This document shows, piece by piece, positions 7,659-15,354 of a DNA stretch of 22,965 nucleotides; the first letter of the stretch is position 1, and the number at the start of each line of letters is the position of its first letter. The notes beneath the pieces are model-generated. The model was not told the DNA's origin. It made no database searches and saw only the letters and a program-made list of their open reading frames with translations. The DNA comes from Candidatus Omnitrophota bacterium (GTDB lineage Bacteria; Omnitrophota; Koll11; Aquiviventales; Aquiviventaceae), in NCBI GenBank assembly GCA_016196415.1, contig JACPXS010000108.1, positions 1 to 22,965 of the forward strand, written 5' to 3'. The position numbers were made by a program, and so were the translations under genes.

Positions 7659-9163
7659 CGACGGGTGCGCGGTTGTCGACGATCACCGCCACGCCGGAGC
7701 CCACCATGTCAGCGACCCCGTCAACGCCGCCCCCCCCGCATCGTTCCGCATCCTCGATCGTGAGTTCGGATGCGCCGCGCATTCACACGGTTGAGACCAG
7801 GCGGGCAGGAACCGTCAGCCTCATCAGCTTGGGCTGTCCCAGGACGCTCGTGGATTCTGAGCTCTATCTGGGGAAGCTGCGGCAGGCCGGCTTTCAGATT
7901 GTCGACTCGGCGGAGGAGTCGGACACGCTCGTGATTAATACCTGCGCGTTTATCCAAGAGTCGATCAAGGAATCGATCGACACCGTGCTCCAGGCGGTTG
8001 AGCGAAAGAAGCAGGGGAAATTGAAAGCGGTGGTGGTCGCAGGCTGCCTGGTGCAGCGATTCAAAGACGAGCTGATCGCTGAACTGCCCGACGTGGATGG
8101 GTTCGTGGGCGTGGATGGCTTCGGGGAGATCGATGCGGTGGTGCACCGAGCGCTGCACGGGGAGCGTCCCCGCAGCGTGCGGCGTCGTCCGCAACTGCCC
8201 CATCGCAGCGGCCGGGTGGCCCGGGAGCCGCTCACCCCTTCGCACTACGCGTATCTGAAGATTTCCGAGGGCTGCCTGAAAGGGTGCAGTTTTTGTGTCA
8301 TCCCAAAGATCAAGGGGCCGTTGAGCAGCCGACCCTTGGAAGCCGTCATCACGGAGGCCAAGCAACTGGTGGAAGAGCGCGGTGTCAAAGAGCTCATTGT
8401 GGTGGGCCAGGACACCTCCGATTACGGGGTGGACTTGTACAAGCAGCCGCGCATCGCGGAGCTCCTCGGTCGATTGGCAGCCATCGAAGGTGTGCGATGG
8501 ATCCGCCTCCTGTACTGTCACCCCCGCGGGATCTCCCGCGAGCTGATCCAGACCATCCGTGATGAGCCCCGGCTCTGTCGATACCTCGATATGGCCGTTG
8601 AGCACGCTGATGACGGGGTTCTGCAGCGAATGAACCGCGGGATGAGCCAGGCGGCTCTTCGGGAGCGGATCCAGGCGCTCCGAGAGGCCATTCCCGGGAT
8701 TACCTTGAGGACGTCGGTGATCGTCGGGTTTCCCGGAGAGACGGAGGAGGCGTTTGAGCGCCTGTGCGCATTCCTGGGCGAGATCCGCTTTGAGCGATTG
8801 GGTGCTTTCATCTATTCGCACGAGGAGGGGAGCGCTTCCTTCCGGTTTCCCGATCAGGTCCCGGCGGCTATTGCGCAGGCGCGGTTTGATCGTCTCATGC
8901 AACTCCAACAGGAGATCGCCGCGTCGGTCAACGCCCGGTGGGCGGGTCGCACCGCGGAGGTCATCATTGACGAGCCGGACGGCGAAGACCCGCAGCAGTT
9001 TGTGGGTCGGACAAGCGCGGATTGCCCCGAAGTCGATGGGGTTGTATTTGTCCGAAGCCAGCGCCCGCTGAGGCCCGGGATGTTCGTCCCCGTGCAGATC
9101 ACCGACAGCCTGGAATACGACCTGATCGGCACGGTCGTTGAGCCACCGACGCACTCCGCCTAG
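7655..9163 (+). CDS. rimO: Ribosomal protein uS12 methylthiotransferase RimO
   Basis: Radical-SAM enzyme that methylthiolates a conserved aspartate of ribosomal protein S12. The N-terminal UPF0004 domain shows its three [4Fe-4S] cysteines at Cys61 (SLGCPRTLVDSE), Cys97 (NTCAF) and Cys131 (AGCLVQ). The radical-SAM motif CLKGCSFC supplies Cys207, Cys211 and Cys214. The TRAM domain forms the C-terminus (about 435-500). LGCPRTLVDSE and SEGC-x3-C-x2-C point to RimO over MiaB. At 502 residues it is longer than the usual 430-460 because of a Ser/Thr/Pro-rich N-terminal extension of about 50 residues. ATG 7655 overlaps the rodZ stop as ATGA. The in-frame ATG at 7706 is an alternative start that would remove part of the extension. 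Confidence 0.94.
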   Translation: MTTGARLSTITATPEPTMSATPSTPPPPHRSASSIVSSDAPRIHTVETRRAGTVSLISLGCPRTLVDSELYLGKLRQAGFQIVDSAEESDTLVINTCAFIQESIKESIDTVLQAVERKKQGKLKAVVVAGCLVQRFKDELIAELPDVDGFVGVDGFGEIDAVVHRALHGERPRSVRRRPQLPHRSGRVAREPLTPSHYAYLKISEGCLKGCSFCVIPKIKGPLSSRPLEAVITEAKQLVEERGVKELIVVGQDTSDYGVDLYKQPRIAELLGRLAAIEGVRWIRLLYCHPRGISRELIQTIRDEPRLCRYLDMAVEHADDGVLQRMNRGMSQAALRERIQALREAIPGITLRTSVIVGFPGETEEAFERLCAFLGEIRFERLGAFIYSHEEGSASFRFPDQVPAAIAQARFDRLMQLQQEIAASVNARWAGRTAEVIIDEPDGEDPQQFVGRTSADCPEVDGVVFVRSQRPLRPGMFVPVQITDSLEYDLIGTVVEPPTHSA

Positions 9164-9210
9164 CGGATCAAGGCGGGTGCGTGCCGGCGTGATTGGGCCG
9201 GTTACCTCAG

Positions 9211-9238
9211 CCGTCACCCCCACACCCTGGGGTGACGG
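9211..9238 (+). promoter_or_regulatory. Hairpin that buries the pgsA ribosome binding site
   Basis: CCGTCACCCC (9211-9220) pairs perfectly with GGGGTGACGG (9229-9238) around an 8-nt loop. The only Shine-Dalgarno-like sequence for pgsA, GGGGTGA at 9229-9235, lies in the 3' arm, 9 nt before ATG 9245. The stem would therefore block initiation unless opened. The 81-bp rimO-pgsA gap holds nothing else recognisable. Confidence 0.55.
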
Positions 9239-9244
9239 TCCCGC

Positions 9245-9829
9245 ATGACGATTCCCACCAAGCTGACATGCCTGCGCATGATTCTGACATTCCTCATCGT
9301 GGCCTTGCTCTATCTCCCAGGTTGGCTGGCGAAAGCTTTCGCCCTGGGAGGCTTTGTGTTGGCCGGCGCGACGGATTGGCTCGATGGCTACCTGGCCCGT
9401 CGCTGGAACCAGGTGAGCCCGCTGGGCGCGCTGCTGGATCCCATCGCCGATAAGGTGCTGGTCCTCGGCACGTTCCTTGCGTTTGTCCAACTCCACCTGA
9501 TTCCTGCCTGGATGGTGCTCATCATCGCGCTCCGGGAATTTGTCATTACGGGCGTGCGGCTCTTCGCCGCCAGTCGGCAGATCGTGCTGCCCGCTGCGAA
9601 GGAAGGCAAGCACAAGACCGTCTCGCAAATGGGAGCGATCATCGTGATCCTCATCGTGTTGGTGGTGCAGGAGTTTCTTGGACCCGCATCGCTGTCGGAG
9701 TGGATGCGCTCCGCCATGCAGGCGACGGTGCTGGGTTGTATGGCGGCGGCGACGCTCCTGACGATCATCTCAGGAACGACCTTTGTATGGCGGCATCACG
9801 CGGTGCTGAAAGACGCGGTGGGCCGGTAG
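9245..9829 (+). CDS. pgsA: CDP-diacylglycerol-glycerol-3-phosphate 3-phosphatidyltransferase
   Basis: Integral membrane enzyme making phosphatidylglycerol phosphate from CDP-diacylglycerol and glycerol 3-phosphate, the committed step to phosphatidylglycerol and cardiolipin. The CDP-alcohol phosphotransferase signature is intact: Asp44-x2-Asp47-Gly48-x2-Ala51-Arg52 followed by Gly61-x3-Asp65-x3-Asp69. Several hydrophobic helices cover the 194 residues, the usual size. REFVITGVRLFA supports the PgsA subclass over other CDP-alcohol transferases. An internal 16-bp perfect palindrome (9328-9343) lies in the early coding sequence. The next gene is a pgpA remnant, the phosphatase for the following step, so the pair once formed a phosphatidylglycerol module. 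Confidence 0.93.
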   Translation: MTIPTKLTCLRMILTFLIVALLYLPGWLAKAFALGGFVLAGATDWLDGYLARRWNQVSPLGALLDPIADKVLVLGTFLAFVQLHLIPAWMVLIIALREFVITGVRLFAASRQIVLPAAKEGKHKTVSQMGAIIVILIVLVVQEFLGPASLSEWMRSAMQATVLGCMAAATLLTIISGTTFVWRHHAVLKDAVGR

Positions 9830-9903
9830 TGCTTCGACGCGATTGAAATGATCGACCGATCTTCGCGGAGCGCTGCCAGAGGTTGGAGGCGTTGTGTTCA
9901 GTG

Positions 9904-10161
9904 ATGCCACACCCTGCGCGAACCATGGCCACGCGGATCGCGACGGTCGGGGGCCTCGGCACGATCCCGCCGGCTCCCGGCACCTGGGGAAGCGGCGTCG
10001 GGGTCGCCGTCGGCTGGTCGCTGAGTCAGGCGGCTGAACTTCCACGCGCGCTCGTGTTGGGCGTGACATGGCTGCTTGGCGCAGTCCTCTGCACTCGGGC
10101 AGAGGGCGCCGCCGTCTATGCCGGCGCCGCGCTGTTGGTGATCCGTCACCTGAGCGGATAA
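9904..10161 (+). pseudogene. pgpA: pgpA (phosphatidylglycerophosphatase A) with large internal deletion
   Basis: The first half matches the N-terminus of PgpA: ATVGGLGTIPPAPGTWGSGVGVAVGW, a membrane segment, then CTRAEG. The usual middle, with the IDE-type acidic motif and the GGxGVMxDD region, is absent. The frame then reads AAVYAGAALLVIRHL, which resembles the very end of normal PgpA (AGVYAALALxLL). The product would be about 85 residues instead of about 160, with both catalytic acidic motifs missing. This looks like one in-frame internal deletion. The start is uncertain: GGAGG at 9885-9889 could serve GTG 9901 or ATG 9904, and ATG 9925 is also possible. It is probably non-functional, unless it is a reduced membrane protein or an assembly error. 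Confidence 0.65.
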
Positions 10162-10228
10162 TCCCCGCGAGGATGTTCCACTCAGCCCGCGCAGGTGAAG
10201 GGGAGTGACATCGAGGGTTGTTGCGGGA

Positions 10229-10801
10229 ATGCGCGCGTTCATCGGGATTGCTCTTCCGGATGACATCCGAGGCGCTCTCGCGGTCCTGCAACAAGAGCTG
10301 GCCGGCGCGCAGGCTGACGTGAGGTGGGTCTTGGCATCGCACTTGCACGTGACGCTGAAGTTCCTTGGTGAGATGACCGATGCCCAACGCCAGGCCGTCG
10401 AAGCGCTGCTGGAGCGCGTGGCGGCTCGCGAGTCGGCGTTTCTACTCGGGCTCTCCGGCGCCGGAGCCTTTCCATCGATCCAAGCGCCGCGCGTCGTCTG
10501 GGTGGGGCTTTCAGAGGGGCGTGAGGCCGTGGCGCGGATCGGGCAGGCGATTGAGGACGAAATTCGGCTGATCGGGTTGCGGCGAGAGGACCGGCCGTTG
10601 ACCCCGCATCTCACCTTAGGTCGCGTACGATCCTCGAAGCGCCGATCGGCGTTGACGCAACGATTGCAGGAGAGCGCTTGGGAAGTTCCGTCTCCGTGGC
10701 GTGTGACATCCTTGACGCTCTACCAGAGCGTGTTGGGATCGGCCGGGCCTCGCTATACGGTGCTGGCCGAGGTGCCGCTGAGGGGAGTCCGCCGTCCGTA
10801 G
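10229..10801 (+). CDS. thpR: RNA 2',3'-cyclic phosphodiesterase (2'-5' RNA ligase family)
   Basis: Member of the 2H phosphoesterase family; ThpR hydrolyses 2',3'-cyclic phosphates on RNA and was first named for 2'-5' ligation in vitro. The two signature HxTx motifs are present as His40-Val-Thr-Leu (HLHVTLKFLGE) and His127-Leu-Thr-Leu (LTPHLTLGRV). The N-terminus MRAFIGIALPDDIR is typical of the family. ATG 10229 is chosen over the upstream in-frame GTG 10205 because it gives this canonical start. The 190-residue length is normal. It is the last gene of the forward block, convergent with cinA across a 23-bp gap that shows no obvious terminator. Confidence 0.92.
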   Translation: MRAFIGIALPDDIRGALAVLQQELAGAQADVRWVLASHLHVTLKFLGEMTDAQRQAVEALLERVAARESAFLLGLSGAGAFPSIQAPRVVWVGLSEGREAVARIGQAIEDEIRLIGLRREDRPLTPHLTLGRVRSSKRRSALTQRLQESAWEVPSPWRVTSLTLYQSVLGSAGPRYTVLAEVPLRGVRRP

Positions 10802-10824
10802 TCCATGGTTAGATCGGCCACGGC

Positions 10825-11787
10825 CTAGCGGTGTTGTGTGAGGAGATGCAGGCGGAGCCGGTCAAGCGCGGTTTGAGCCGCCTGGTGCTTGATCGCTGCT
10901 CGATCGCCCAGAAAGCGGCATCGCAGGCTCCTCACCCCCTCGAGACGGTCCGCAAGCCCGACGTACACCAGTCCGACCGGTTTTTGGGTCGTTCCACCCG
11001 TCGGTCCTGCGATCCCCGTGACGGCGACGCCGATGTCAGCGCCCAGACGGCGGCGCACACCTTCAGCCATCGAGCGGGCCGTCTGCGCGCTGACGGCGCC
11101 AACGCGCGAAAGCTGCGTGCCGGGGATCCCAAGAGACGCCCGCTTGACCTGGTTGTGGTACGCGATGACCGATCCGAGGAAGTAGCGCGAGCTTCCCGGC
11201 ACATCCGTGATCCAGCTTGACAGCAGCCCTCCGGTGCACGATTCAGCCACGGCCAGCGTCTTGCGTTGCGAGCGCAGCAACGCGCCGACGACGCCTTCAA
11301 GCGTTTCTCCGTCCGTTCCGTAGATGAGCGCCCCCAATCGGCGACGCAGCGCCGTGTCAAGTCGCGACAGCATTCGTCGCGCGATGCGATGAGAACGAGC
11401 GGTGGCGGTCAGTCGGATATCGACGGCGCGCAGGTTGGGGTACAGCCCCGCTTGAACGCTCGGCGGCAGGCGCATCCCTCGCAGGATCGATTCGATGGAG
11501 AGCTCCACGATTCCGACGGTGCGGAGCGTGCGACTCTCAATGGCCTGCGCCACGCCGAGCCGTGCCAGGCGCGGGAGGACGGAGCGATCCAGGATCGCGC
11601 GCATCTCGGCAGGGACGCCGGGGAGCGCAATGATCAAGAGGCGCGGCAGCTCAAGCCAGACCCCCGGAGCTGTCCCAATCGGGTTGGGGAGCGACGTAGC
11701 TCCCCGTGGCAGAGAGGCCTGCCGGAGGGCGGCGCGCTGCAGCATCCGGTGGGCTCGCGTATAAAAACGCCGGATGACTGCGGCCAC
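10825..11787 (-). CDS. cinA: CinA, surviving C-terminal part with intact PncC-type amidohydrolase domain
   Basis: CinA normally joins an N-terminal MoCF-like/ADP-ribose pyrophosphatase domain to a C-terminal nicotinamide-mononucleotide deamidase domain used in pyridine nucleotide salvage. This 320-residue frame begins in the late MoCF domain (GATSLPNPIGTAPGVWLELPRLLIIALPGVPAEM). It continues through the linker into a complete C-terminal domain: AESCTGGLLSSWITDVPGSS, SVIAYHNQVK (Tyr and Lys of the active site), GAVS and VAVTGIAGPTGGTTQKPVGLVYVG. The frame stays open a little upstream, where it reads GRPLQHVPAVAAVIRRF, also CinA-like. The first 25 residues of CinA occur just upstream in a different frame (11820-11894). 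The deamidase half could be functional if translated from ATG 11787 or nearby. No good Shine-Dalgarno sequence is evident. Confidence 0.8.
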   Translation of the reverse strand: MAAVIRRFYTRAHRMLQRAALRQASLPRGATSLPNPIGTAPGVWLELPRLLIIALPGVPAEMRAILDRSVLPRLARLGVAQAIESRTLRTVGIVELSIESILRGMRLPPSVQAGLYPNLRAVDIRLTATARSHRIARRMLSRLDTALRRRLGALIYGTDGETLEGVVGALLRSQRKTLAVAESCTGGLLSSWITDVPGSSRYFLGSVIAYHNQVKRASLGIPGTQLSRVGAVSAQTARSMAEGVRRRLGADIGVAVTGIAGPTGGTTQKPVGLVYVGLADRLEGVRSLRCRFLGDRAAIKHQAAQTALDRLRLHLLTQHR

Positions 11788-11819
11788 CGCCGGGACATGC
11801 TGGAGGGGGCGGCCGGATG

Positions 11820-11894
11820 CAGATACGCGGCGTTGGTATTCACCGTTGCGCCGCTCATCAGTTCAGAGCCAATCACCAGCAACTCGACGCGCAT
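11820..11894 (-). pseudogene. cinA: cinA N-terminal remnant, out of frame with the rest of cinA
   Basis: On the minus strand from ATG 11894 the frame reads MRVELLVIGSELMSGATVNTNAAYL, an unmistakable CinA N-terminus (E-x-L-L-x-G-x-x-x-NTNAxYL). It then jumps to sequence equivalent to GRPL about 65-70 residues further on, but in another frame. The missing stretch normally contains the GGLGPTxDD motif. The deletion junction lies at about 11811-11822. An upstream ATG at 11903 is also in frame. Confidence 0.75.
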
Positions 11895-11939
11895 CGGCTC
11901 CATTATACTCCGTGAGGCTGTTGGCGGAGCGGGATTCCG

Positions 11940-12090
11940 CCGGCTCATGAGTGGTGCCTTAATTTGCCAGGGCCTGCCGCTGTGCCACCCGCGTCCCTCC
12001 TCGCCCAGCGACTCTCGCGCTGGTGCTGCGGGCGGCCGAAGGGGACCCGGCTCCGCGTCACCCGGCAAATTGAGGCACCACCGGCTCATG
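11940..12090. mobile_element. MITE-like element with 17-bp terminal inverted repeats and 10-bp direct repeats
   Basis: The terminal repeats TGGTGCCTTAATTTGCC (11952-11968) and GGCAAATTGAGGCACCA (12064-12080) match except for one base. They are flanked by perfect copies of CCGGCTCATG at 11940-11949 and 12081-12090, as expected for a target duplication; two extra bases (AG) lie on the left side. The interior of about 95 bp has nested stems (GTCCC/GGGAC 11993-11997/12042-12046; CCAGCG/CGCTGG 12005-12010/12018-12023) and no coding capacity. It occupies most of the 310-bp divergent cinA-recA gap. The alternative is a structured non-mobile palindrome. Confidence 0.6.
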
Positions 12091-12097
12091 GCATGCC

Positions 12098-12127
12098 TTT
12101 ACAAGGGAAGCGCGTCTCACGTATAAT
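12098..12127 (+). promoter_or_regulatory. Sigma70-type promoter for recA
   Basis: TTTACA (12098-12103) and a perfect TATAAT (12122-12127) are separated by 18 bp. Transcription would start near 12134, about 80 nt before recA. It lies immediately downstream of the MITE-like element. I see no LexA-type operator, neither CTGT-N8-ACAG nor GAAC-N4-GTTC. Confidence 0.7.
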
Positions 12128-12213
12128 AAGGCCTTGCAAGCGGGCGGGCCCCTGTGCCCAGCGAAGGAACGGCGCGAGCGTGACGGCGGCGTAAGCGACC
12201 AGGAGAGCATTCG

Positions 12214-13302
12214 ATGGCGGTACGAGAACCGGCGCGGGAGCAGGAGAAAGAGCGCACCGAACGGCTCAAGGCGTTGGAATTGACGTTAAGCCAGATTGAA
12301 AAGCAATTTGGGAAGGGTTCAATCATGCGCTTGGGACAGGACACCAAGCTGGACATCGCCTCGATCTCCACGGGATCGTTGGCCGTGGATCTTGCCTTGG
12401 GGCTTGGCGGGGTGCCTCGAGGCCGTGTCGTCGAAATTTTCGGCCCTGAATCTTCCGGGAAGACCACCCTCAGCCTCAGCATCATCGTGGAAGCCCAGCG
12501 CGCCGGTGGAGTGGCGGCGTTTATCGATGCCGAGCACGCGTTGGATCCGACGTTTGCCAAGACGCTCGGGGTCAACTTGGATGACCTGTTGGTCTCCCAG
12601 CCGGATACCGGGGAGCAGGCGCTGGAAATCGCCGAGACGCTGGTGCGCTCAAACGCCGTGGACGTCATCGTCGTGGATTCCGTCGCGGCGCTGGTTCCGC
12701 GCGCAGAGATCGAAGGGGAGATGGGCGATCAGTTCGTCGGACTCCAAGCCCGGCTCATGAGCCAGGCGCTGCGTAAGCTGACGGCGGCCATCTCGAAGTC
12801 GAAATGTTGCTGCATCTTCATTAACCAGCTTCGCGAGAAGATCGGGGTGATGTTTGGCAACCCGGAAACCACCCCCGGCGGCCGGGCGTTGAAGTTCTAC
12901 GCCTCGGTTCGGATTGACCTCCGGCGCATTGAGAGCATCAAGCTCGGGGAACGGGCCGTCGGGAATCGAGTCCGGGCCAAGATCGTGAAGAACAAGGTCG
13001 CAGCACCCTTTCGCCAGGCGGAGTTTGACATCCTCTTTGATGAGGGAATCTCAAAGGCCGGCAGCCTCCTCGACGTCGGAGAAAGCCTGGGGTTGGTCCA
13101 CCGGCAGGGGAGCTGGATCTCGGCGGGAGACACACGGCTCGGCCAAGGACGTGAGAGCGCGCGGTTGTTTCTCAAAGAAAACCCCAAGTTCATGCAGCAG
13201 TTAGAGGAGCAGATCCGCCAGCGGGCCGCGCAGGAGGCTTCCAAGACGTTGCCCAAAGACAAACCGCAAGAAGTCACTGAAGCCGTGTCTCAGGAATCGT
13301 GA
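12214..13302 (+). CDS. recA: Recombinase RecA
   Basis: ATP-dependent strand-exchange protein for homologous recombination and repair. The 362-residue sequence has Walker A GPESSGKT at residues 77-84, the [10 protein letters not shown] segment, [12 protein letters not shown] (Walker B), the L1 DNA-binding loop around [53 protein letters not shown] (L2 and flank) and an acidic/polar C-terminal tail. A good Shine-Dalgarno sequence AGGAGAG (12201-12207) precedes ATG 12214. The N-terminal extension is slightly longer than in E. coli, and the length is normal. The order recA-htrA-recX-alaS places a protease between recA and its usual partner recX. Confidence 0.98.
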   Translation: MAVREPAREQEKERTERLKALELTLSQIEKQFGKGSIMRLGQDTKLDIASISTGSLAVDLALGLGGVPRGRVVEIFGPESSGKTTLSLSIIVEAQRAGGVAAFIDAEHALDPTFAKTLGVNLDDLLVSQPDTGEQALEIAETLVRSNAVDVIVVDSVAALVPRAEIEGEMGDQFVGLQARLMSQALRKLTAAISKSKCCCIFINQLREKIGVMFGNPETTPGGRALKFYASVRIDLRRIESIKLGERAVGNRVRAKIVKNKVAAPFRQAEFDILFDEGISKAGSLLDVGESLGLVHRQGSWISAGDTRLGQGRESARLFLKENPKFMQQLEEQIRQRAAQEASKTLPKDKPQEVTEAVSQES

Positions 13303-13373
13303 AGCGGCTGATGGCATCGGGACGGCCACGAGCCGTCACAGCCAAGCGGTACGCAGGAGGAGGCGAACGTCAG

Positions 13374-14891
13374 ATGAACGCGGGGACTCGACGAACAATC
13401 TGGGGCCTTCTCACCGGAGGGGTTCTGTTCTTCGGGCTCTTGGGCGGTCGGGCCGATCTGTGGTCGAGCAGCGTCAAGCCGACGCCGCAAAGCGGATTGA
13501 TCTCCTCGGCGCAAGCCGCTCCCGGTAGCGAGGCCGAGACGCTGCAAAGCGCCTTTATTCGAATCAGCCAGCAAGTGGGACCGGCCGTGGTGAGCATCTC
13601 CACCGAGCAACTTGAGCGGGTCAAACAGTACTTCCGGGTCCATCCCTTTTTCGGGAACGAGCCGTTTGAAGATTTCTTCCGGCAATTCTACGGGGATGTC
13701 CCGGAACAGGAGTTTCGGCGGTTTGGGCTCGGCTCCGGCGTGATCATTGACGAGCGCGGGTTCGTCCTGACCAATGAGCACGTGGTGGCTGATGCGGAGA
13801 AGATCACGGTGACGATGAGCGATGGCCGCGAATTGGTCGGCACCGTGAAGGGCAAAGATCCCCGCTCGGATCTGGCAGTCGTCAAGATCGAGGGCACGCA
13901 TTTGCCGACGGCCGTGCTGGGGGATTCCAGCGGCCTCAAGACCGGACAATGGGCGGTGGCGCTGGGCAATCCCTTTGGCCTGATGGGTGTTGGCCCGTCG
14001 GCGCACGCCCTCGGCTCAGAACCGACGCTAACCGTGGGCGTCATCAGCGCGTTGAATCGGCAGCTTCCGCGCGCGTCTCGATCCGACCGCGACTACTCGG
14101 GATTGATCCAGACCGATGCGGCGATCAATCCCGGCAATAGCGGCGGGCCGTTGCTGAACCTCCAAGGAGACATTATCGGCATCAACGTGGCCATCCTGAC
14201 TAGTTCGCGCGGGTTTGAAGGCATCGGGTTTGCCATCCCCGTCAACAAGGCCAAGAACGTTCTGAGCGCCCTCATCGAGGGCAAAACGGTCGTGTATGGC
14301 TGGCTGGGCATCCGGGTGCAAGACATCACCGACGACGTGGCCGAATACTACGGGCTCTCCGATCGGGAGGGCATCCTGGTCTACCAAGTGTTGCCGGACA
14401 GTCCGGCAAGCGCCAGCGGCATGCGGGACGGGGACATTGTCAAGACGTTTGAGGGCCAGCCGATCCACAATTCCCGTGAGCTCATTGATCACGTGAGCGC
14501 CGCCAAAGCGGGGCGTCGTGTCAGCATCGACGTCTTGCGGGATGGGAGACGGCAAACGTTCCAGGTTCAAATTGGCGAGCGGCCGGCTGAGCCCGAGCTT
14601 GAAGGCGCAGCGACCACCGAGGCATGGCGCGGGCTCCAGGTCGGCAACCTCTCAGCCGAACAGTTGGAGCGTCTCAACTTGCCGGCCGACACGACCGGCG
14701 TCGTGGCGGTGGATGTGGCAGGGGGCAGCCCGGCGGAGCAAGCGGGGTTGCGGCCAGGCGATATCATCAACGAGATCAACCGGATGCGGATCGAGAACGC
14801 GAACGACTACCGCAGCGCGATTGCCAAAGTGAAAGGCAACGCGTTAGTCAGAACCAACCGAGGGTATGTCGTCATCAAAGCCGGGGGATGA
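13374..14891 (+). CDS. HtrA/DegP-family serine protease with two PDZ domains
   Basis: Envelope protease and chaperone for misfolded periplasmic proteins. The N-terminus is a basic/hydrophobic export signal (RRTIWGLLTGGVLFFGLLGG); a later SAQAA site near residue 50 could be a cleavage point. The chymotrypsin-like domain has the full triad His136 (NEHVV), Asp166 (SDLAVVK) and Ser256 (NPGNSGGPLL). Two PDZ domains follow, at about 315-400 and 420-500. The 505-residue length is typical of DegP/DegQ/MucD. ATG 13374 is chosen because AGGAGG at 13358-13363 precedes it and the signal sequence starts there; the frame also runs upstream to overlap recA. recX begins inside its last 26 bases. DegP, DegQ and MucD cannot be told apart from sequence alone. 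Confidence 0.93.
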   Translation: MNAGTRRTIWGLLTGGVLFFGLLGGRADLWSSSVKPTPQSGLISSAQAAPGSEAETLQSAFIRISQQVGPAVVSISTEQLERVKQYFRVHPFFGNEPFEDFFRQFYGDVPEQEFRRFGLGSGVIIDERGFVLTNEHVVADAEKITVTMSDGRELVGTVKGKDPRSDLAVVKIEGTHLPTAVLGDSSGLKTGQWAVALGNPFGLMGVGPSAHALGSEPTLTVGVISALNRQLPRASRSDRDYSGLIQTDAAINPGNSGGPLLNLQGDIIGINVAILTSSRGFEGIGFAIPVNKAKNVLSALIEGKTVVYGWLGIRVQDITDDVAEYYGLSDREGILVYQVLPDSPASASGMRDGDIVKTFEGQPIHNSRELIDHVSAAKAGRRVSIDVLRDGRRQTFQVQIGERPAEPELEGAATTEAWRGLQVGNLSAEQLERLNLPADTTGVVAVDVAGGSPAEQAGLRPGDIINEINRMRIENANDYRSAIAKVKGNALVRTNRGYVVIKAGG

Positions 14892-15354
14892 CGCCGCACG
14901 CCTTCCGAGCGCGCTTCCACGGTATCTTCGCTCCGGCGTCCGCTCGACGCGCGAGGTCCTCACCTACCTCCGCCGCCGTGGGTGTTCCGGTCGAGAGGCC
15001 TCGCGTCTTGTCAGCCGGTGCCGCGCGAGCGGTGCGTTGGATGATCGTCTCAGCGCGCGTCTGTGCGCAGGGCACTGGGCGCGTCAAGGGTATGCCTCGG
15101 CGGCGATCCGGGTCAAGCTGGCCGGCAAAGGATTCGAGGCGCAGCTCATCCATGAGGCGATCACGCGGTATTGCCCTCCTGCCGATGATGAAGCACGCGC
15201 CCGCCTGGTGCTCCACGAGCGCGCACGCCGCTGGCCTGATCGCCATGCACCATCCCGCTTGGCGGGCGCCTTGGCATCTCGAGGATTCGACTCGGACGTG
15301 ATCGAGCGAGTCCTTGCCGACTTCCTTGGCCCTGCACACTCCGATGCAACGTAG
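14866..15354 (+). CDS. recX: Regulatory protein RecX
   Basis: Small helical protein that binds RecA filaments and limits recombinase activity. The 162-residue product shows the repeated three-helix RecX pattern: STREVLTYLRRRGCSGREASRLVSRCRASGALDD, then GYASAAIRVKLAGKGFEAQLIHEAI, then a third copy ending GFDSDVIERVLADFL. The Leu-Asp-Asp (ALDD) after the first repeat is a family hallmark. ATG 14866 overlaps htrA by 26 bp; it is the only ATG near the N-terminus. The gene overlaps alaS by 11 bp. Position between recA and alaS is classic, apart from the intervening protease gene. Confidence 0.85.
   Translation: MSSSKPGDDAARLPSALPRYLRSGVRSTREVLTYLRRRGCSGREASRLVSRCRASGALDDRLSARLCAGHWARQGYASAAIRVKLAGKGFEAQLIHEAITRYCPPADDEARARLVLHERARRWPDRHAPSRLAGALASRGFDSDVIERVLADFLGPAHSDAT

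Noticed and set aside
7721..9628. A 635-codon open frame on the minus strand opposite rimO and pgsA.
   Set aside because: It is a codon-bias shadow of two well-recognised genes, has no known motif, and crosses the rimO-pgsA boundary.
11902..11907. Minus-strand TATAAT as a cinA promoter.
   Set aside because: It overlaps the cinA start region, would initiate inside the coding sequence, and has no -35 element at 16-18 bp.
12080..12213. LexA/SOS operator upstream of recA.
   Set aside because: No CTGT-N8-ACAG or GAAC-N4-GTTC type box found on reading both strands.
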